This document shows positions 59,421 through 64,000 of a DNA stretch of 64,000 nt, in pieces; within the stretch, counting starts at the first letter, position 1; every line of letters starts with the position of its first letter. Origin of the DNA: Adenanthera pavonina (lineage: Eukaryota; Streptophyta; Magnoliopsida; Fabales; Fabaceae); NCBI GenBank assembly GCA_026686845.1, contig JAIVEN010000014.1, positions 31,890,001-31,954,000 on the forward strand, in the 5' to 3' direction. The notes below the pieces were generated by a model. The model was not told the DNA's origin, did no database searches, and worked only from the letters and a program-made list of their open reading frames with translations. The translations under genes and the position numbers were made by a program.

Positions 59421-61184
59421 TGTTGAATCAAGAGTTTTGATGATTGTAAACTAACACTCAAGAGCTTGAATTGAAGATATCAAAGGAGATCAAAGCTGTG
59501 TCAAGTGAAGACTTTATGAGTATTTGCTGTTAGATCTCTTGTAGGATCTTGAGTTTTTGTTATGATTGGGTAAAAGATTTTGATTTGAGAAAAAGATGTT
59601 TTCAAACCTTGATTTTGTGTTAAATCTTTACCTATTTGAAAAACACCCACAAACAGATGAAGGTTGAAAGATTAAGCTAAACTGTCAAGTTGGAAATTTG
59701 AACTTTGCCTTTGGAAGTTCGAACTTCGAGCTGAAACTGAATGAGTCTGAAGAGATGGCTCTCTGTCAGACGAATTTTGGCTGCTCAAAATTCGAATTTT
59801 CATCTAGTCTGAAAGAAGCCTTTCTGGTAACAGACGAACTTCACACTTTCAAAATTCGAATTTCAAGAAAAAAATGAAGTTTGTGAAAACCAAAGAAATT
59901 CGTCTGAGACTATGATAAAATGCATCTGAAATCAAAATGAAATTGAGTTTGATAAATGCTCTCTGACAGACGAATTTTGAACTGCCAACATTCGAATTTT
60001 CATATAAGTCTGAAAGAAGCTTCTTTGTAACAGACGAACTTTAAGTCTCCAAAATTCGAATTTCAGACAAAACAAAATTTGAGAGAATAGAAGAAATACG
60101 TCTGATACTATGTTAAAGTTCATCTGAGATCAAGAATGATTTAAGTTTCAAAACTGCTCTCTGACAGACGAACTTTGAACATTGAAATTTGAATTTCAGA
60201 AGCAAAAATCTTAAGTCTGTTTAAGTGAAACATCAACATTCGAATGATGAAATTAGTCTGGAAAGAGTCTCTCTGACAGACGAATTTCACCCTTTCAAAA
60301 TTCGAATTTCGAGGGCACTGTAGCAAATTGAAAACACTGTTCACACTTAACCGAAAAATTTTCTTCTTGAAAATTTGTATGTCACATTGTGAAAATGTTT
60401 TGTAAGTTTCAAAATTCGAATTTCACTTAATGAACAGACGAACTTCGTGTTGTAACGTTGGAAGCTTTAACCTTCGGTTCCTTCGAAATTCGTCTGTTGA
60501 CCAGCCAAAATTTGAATTTCAGTATGTCAGAAACATTAAATGCGGTTGGTAAACGGATAGTTTTTCAGAGTAACCGTTGGATAACTTCTCCAACGGATAG
60601 ATTAAAGTCTCTAACGGATATTTGAGACCTAAATCTATAAATACAACAACATTTGAAGTTGTGGGTAACAAATAAAACAAGTGTGTACCGAATTTCTGCT
60701 AAATCTTTTCTCAAAAGCTTTTACCCTCTCAACTTCTATACTTGTACTGAAACTTTCATATCTCCTCTTTTCAAGAGAGTTATTTTATTGTAATCAATCT
60801 ACTCTTCATCTGGAAGATAGATTTACTTGTGAGAGGTATTCACAAGGGAATTGGGAAGCACATAGTGAAAGTGCTTGGAGAGTTTGAGAGAGCTCAGAAA
60901 CAGAGCATACTCATGTACTGTGGCCTTAGCAAGAAGCCCATTGAAATTCTTGTTGTATAGTGGATAAATCTCAAGAGGTGTCTTGAGGACTGGATGTAGG
61001 TCAAGTGGAAAGACCGAACCAGGATAAATTACTGAGTTTTCTTCTCCCTATCTTTACTTTTCTGCTTGCTCTGTTTTACGCATTGTTTTCATTATACTGT
61101 GATATCTTCACTTACTTCACTTTGTGCAGAAAAAATTCAATCTTCCCAATTCACCCCCCTCTTGGGAAGTCAGCCTTACTAACA
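59421..61184 (+). repeat. Sirevirus 3' LTR (1764 bp)
   Basis: Same length as the 5' LTR, offset 10,202. The differences I can see are at 5' LTR positions 49250, 49497, 50165, 50174, 50562, 50633, 50791 and 50976, most of them transitions. TATA box at 60636-60643. Confidence 0.95.
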
Positions 61185-61189
61185 GAGCC

Positions 61190-62270
61190 ATCACATCAAG
61201 AGCCAATAGCTATAGAGCTAGTAAGGGAGTTAGATTATGGGGCTCCTAATAAGCCAGGAGTTGAGGTGTTTGAAGATGTGTACTGGGAGTCAGCTTTTTA
61301 GAGAATCCAGATAATACTCCAGACAGCAGACCACCAGACATAGAGACAATAGTTTATAGGATAGTAAGAAAGTTCTCCAGAGGGTATGGAGCATATTCTG
61401 AGGGTCTTGATAGAGTCATGGTTTTCTTGAATAGATTGTCTCAAGTCCAGCATGATTTGGAAAGACAAGGGAAAAAGTATCCTGAGCTGCTATGTATTGA
61501 CTTGATGCTTAGAGAGATGCCTAAGGATAAGTTTTAGACGTCAATTAAGGCCAAGCTGGAAGGTACAGAGTATGAGAACTTGGCTCAGTGTATCAAGACA
61601 TACTTTATTGAAGCCAATCTCAAGAAGAAAAAGAATGAGAAATAAGAGAATAAGAATAAGAACAAGGAAGATAAAGGGAAACAGGAAGTGATAGTTCAAC
61701 ATGATATCCTAGATCTTTCTCACATGCCTTTAGACCTAGGAAGTGAGTATTTTGAAGTGATAGACATGGTGACTCGGCAATACATTGAGAGCCACTAGAG
61801 TTACTGGGATTCTCCTATTTTGACATTCTTGAATGCAATTTTAGATGCACATGATTTCATTGCATCACAGGGCTGAGAATTCTTTGGACCTACATGGATT
61901 GATGTATTTATCACTATTTTGCCAAAAGATGAGGATTATCAGTTACCGATAAAGGAAGAACTCTGACGATATTGACCTAAGCTTACATGCATATGCTCAA
62001 GAATTAATCTATCATGAACTATTGACGCTAGAGCTAGCAGACACAGAAAGGACAGACACAGATCCTATAGGGGTACCTCTATAGGAATGTTTTGCAGAGG
62101 AGGTTCAAGAGCTGATGCAAAGACAAGGACAGGTTCCTGTTGAGGACCCAGGGTATATTCTAGATGTTGATACATAAAAGGATTTGGAAGAAGACCCAGA
62201 GGAGGATCCAGTATTAGCCCATGTTCATGATAGTTCTAGTTCTTGTTAGACTTGATGAGAAGTATCTAAT
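61190..62270 (+). pseudogene. Extra gag-like reading frame of the host chromovirus, decayed
   Basis: Continues the frame entered at 49076 and stays open to 61301; a second frame then reads from about 61338: IVYRIVRKFSRGYGAYSEGL, FLNRLSQ, LLCIDLMLREMPKDKF, IKAKLEGTEYENLAQ, followed by a Lys-rich stretch. The pattern of a helical segment, LxREMP and a short Lys-rich end recalls the capsid part of copia-type Gags (UBN2), though this is a resemblance only. In-frame TAG/TAA codons (about 61536, 61642, 61796) and a likely frameshift near 61301-61338 break it. It lies before the true Gag of the element, where Tekay/Del elements normally have only a leader. Confidence 0.45.
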
Positions 62271-62480
62271 AGTGGATATGCAAATATGTATAGAACTTCG
62301 AATGACTATAATTTTGAGTATAATGCATATGCAGTTATAGATAACATGACTAAATAGCAATACATATGTATATAGTGATGTGAATATAACTTGTACAAAG
62401 TTTTGACATGTGAATAAATGTTTTGTTCATATAAATGTGTTCCCTAGGTATTATTGCTATATGTTCACAATTTCAATTAT
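62271..62480 (+). other. Spacer between the extra frame and gag, nothing recognised
   Basis: AT-rich, many stops in all frames, no repeat or motif seen. Confidence 0.5.
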
Positions 62481-62484
62481 TTTA

Positions 62485-63402
62485 TAGAAAAGAATAGCTC
62501 ACACTAGAAGACAGACTCGATAGGTCACTCCTCAATAAAAGAGTGTGCAATAGGTTCCCTTATAGTTCATAATGGATTGTTTGGATTAACAACAGCAAGT
62601 AATTGAGAATTTACAAAGGATAATAGCAAATCAGAGATAGCCATAGGAGGCTAGAGTACAAGAACAGCCTCCAGTGTCACAGCCATAACTAGGGTCATAT
62701 GCTATGCCAGTTAATCCAATAACAAGTGTACCGATTGACTTTACTCTCCAGCAAAACGTAATAGCACTATTTAGAAAACATTTTCCTCCATCATTTGAAG
62801 GGAAATTTAATGTACAAGCTGCTGAGGACTGGATATTGAGCCTAGAGAAAATATTTTGGTTGATGGGTTGTTATACTGAGATGAAAGCTTTATTAGCCAC
62901 TTATATGCTAGAGAAAGAAGTGGATAGATGGTGGCACACCACTGAATTGATTCTACAGGCTCAAAACATACCACCGACATAGGAGACATTCCTTGAATAT
63001 TTCTATGACAAGTATTTCCCAAGGTCAGCCAAAGATGAAAAAGAAGCCGAATTCATTATGCTAAAAAAAGATAAGAATCGATCAGTAGATGAATATATGG
63101 ATAGTTTTATTCAACTATCTAGGTATTCCACACACTTGTAGCAACTATCTAGGTATTCCACACACTTGTAGCAACATGATAATGAATGATGGAAGATTGA
63201 AAAACTGGAAAGAGGCTTGAAACTAGCTATAAGAGAAAGAGTTGCTACGATGAGGATTCGAGAGTTTAATACACTGGTCAAGGTCAATAGGATCACTGGT
63301 GGAAATGTAAATCATAAAGGCTTTATGTCTACTGCCCCAGCTAGTACAAGGAGGACTACATTTGATGAAGGTGAATCAAGTAAAAAGAGAAAGATGCCCT
63401 GA
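62485..63402 (+). pseudogene. gag: Chromovirus gag (Retrotrans_gag type), decayed
   Basis: The frame from about 62490 reads RIAHTRRQTR and then many stops. From 62704 it is open: FPPSFEGKFNVQAAEDWILS, MLEKEVDRWWH; after a TAG at 62981-62983, FLEYFYDKYFPRSAKDEKEA, VDEYMDSFIQLSRYS. These are the standard capsid motifs of Tekay/Del-type Ty3/gypsy Gags. Most stops are TAG or TAA at sites where Gln is usual. A 30-base duplication at 63121-63180 repeats ten codons in frame. The later part, open at 63217-63402, is Arg/Lys-rich. The gene was killed by point mutations and is still recognisable. Confidence 0.8.
63111..63176 (+). repeat. 30-bp tandem duplication inside gag
   Basis: The unit starting AGGTATTCCACACACTTGTA at 63121 recurs at 63151, with TCAACTATCT before each. 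It keeps the frame. Confidence 0.9.
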
Positions 63403-63456
63403 AACAATTCTAGTATAAGGGGTAAAAGAGGTGGCAGAAGAGGAGGAGCACAAACA

Positions 63457-63960
63457 ATGCAGAGAGATATGCAAAGGGAAGCCAGGAAAGCTCCAGTATG
63501 TGACCAGTTTGGTAAAGATCATGGTGGAAGACCATGCCTAGCTAGACAGAATGTACGTTATTGTAGTGCCAAGGCTGGGCACTATGCTAGAGATTGCAAA
63601 GTAGATGTAGCTTGTACCAGATCCAAGGCACAAGGAATGGTCTTTGCTTTTACACATCATGAGGCTCAACAGTCACCTGATCTTATAGAAGGTATGATTA
63701 AAGTTAATAATTATCTTGTACATGCCCTGTTTGATTCAGGTGCTAGTTATTCATTTATTTCCAATAAGTGTGCTAAAGGATTGAGTCTACATATCACTAA
63801 GTTACCATCTGATCTTCATGTATCTACACCAATGGGTAACCATGCCATTACATCCCATGTTTGCCAAAATTGCATTGTCCAATATGAAAATTGTTGCACC
63901 ACACTAGATCTCATATGCATGACATTCCTAGAAATAGATGTTAAAATAGGCATGAACTGA
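63457..63960 (+). pseudogene. Chromovirus zinc knuckle and aspartic protease (start of pol)
   Basis: An open frame of 167 codons follows the gag remnant. It has YCSAKAGHYARDC, a CCHC-like knuckle in which the first Cys is lost upstream (YCxxxxGHxxxxC), and then the retropepsin motif HALFDSGASYSFIS, with catalytic DSGA, and later LDLICMTFLEIDVKIGMN. In intact Tekay/Del elements this is followed by LSTxDVILGMDWL and the reverse transcriptase, which would lie right of the window. A TGA at 63958 stops the frame just where GMDW is expected. The element therefore belongs to the chromovirus (Tekay/Del) lineage. Confidence 0.8.
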
Positions 63961-64000
63961 CTTTCCACTAATAACATTCTCCTTGATTGTAAAAACAAAG

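Larger units (their letters stand above)
49214..61189 (+). mobile_element. Complete young Sirevirus (Ty1/copia) with third ORF; GAGCC target duplication
   Basis: The element proper is 49219-61184 (11,966 bp), flanked by GAGCC at 49214-49218 and 61185-61189. The order is LTR, PBS, gag, pol (protease, integrase, reverse transcriptase, RNase H), a 1-kb spacer, a third ORF, two polypurine tracts, LTR. Integrase before reverse transcriptase makes it copia-type. The large size, multiple polypurine tracts, long LTRs and an ORF after pol point to the Sirevirus lineage (SIRE1/Maximus). By my base-by-base comparison the LTRs have 8 substitutions and no indels in 1764 bp. At an assumed 1.3e-8 substitutions per site per year this is about 0.17 million years. 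It sits inside an older chromovirus. Confidence 0.95.

Overview
This window is a heterochromatin-like block of an angiosperm (probably dicot) nuclear genome. It is AT-rich and shows no intact host gene, rRNA or tRNA. Nearly every stretch I can identify is LTR retrotransposon or CACTA DNA transposon, nested several layers deep. The plant assignment rests on Sirevirus-type Ty1/copia and chromovirus-type Ty3/gypsy elements primed by initiator-tRNA-Met, on CACTA ends with ACATCGGTTT subterminal repeats, and on intron-bearing fragments of plant genes (AMP deaminase, villin, a 3-hydroxyisobutyryl-CoA hydrolase-like protein). I cannot name the species.

Layout. 1-1647: 3' end and 3' LTR of a Sirevirus that starts outside the window. 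1648-5846: minus-oriented chromovirus-like LTR, split by a Sirevirus solo LTR (2540-4926, target duplication CATAT). 6282-10460: CACTA element with AT-rich 300-bp repeats, a 163-bp tandem array and two exon-like pieces. 10461-22326: remnant of a chromovirus-like element and its LTR, interrupted by two minus-strand solo LTRs (12843-16314; 16497-19360). 22327-29298: a CACTA-type transposase fragment split by a solo LTR (22935-25268), another solo LTR (25947-28341) and unassigned DNA. 29299-39110: two further CACTA-type elements with captured gene pieces; the second is split by a solo LTR (35053-37592). 39111-47237: a non-autonomous minus-strand gypsy element, then a foldback of its LTRs, itself hit by a Sirevirus solo LTR (44899-47170). 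47238-64000: a plus-strand chromovirus (5'-truncated LTR, PBS, extra 5' reading frame, gag, zinc knuckle, protease) that runs off the window and is interrupted by a complete young Sirevirus at 49219-61184.

The Sirevirus is the main coding content. It has two 1764-bp LTRs that differ at 8 sites, a GAGCC target duplication, an initiator-Met PBS, gag with one in-frame TAG, an intact 1036-codon pol, a roughly 1-kb spacer, a third 726-codon ORF with its own TATA-like box, and two polypurine tracts. The LTR carries an ordered array of 24-nt inverted repeats (CGAATTTTG, six variable bases, CAAAATTCG, and variants) inside 30-nt modules of fixed geometry. The same modules recur in opposite orientation just upstream of ORF3. 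I regard this shared array plus the third ORF as the most interesting system here.

The solo LTRs were defined by reading matching 5-bp target duplications directly from the sequence. They show that ectopic or intra-element recombination has removed most internal regions. Many stop codons in old coding remnants are TAG or TAA where related proteins have Gln or Trp, consistent with deamination of methylated cytosines in silenced DNA.
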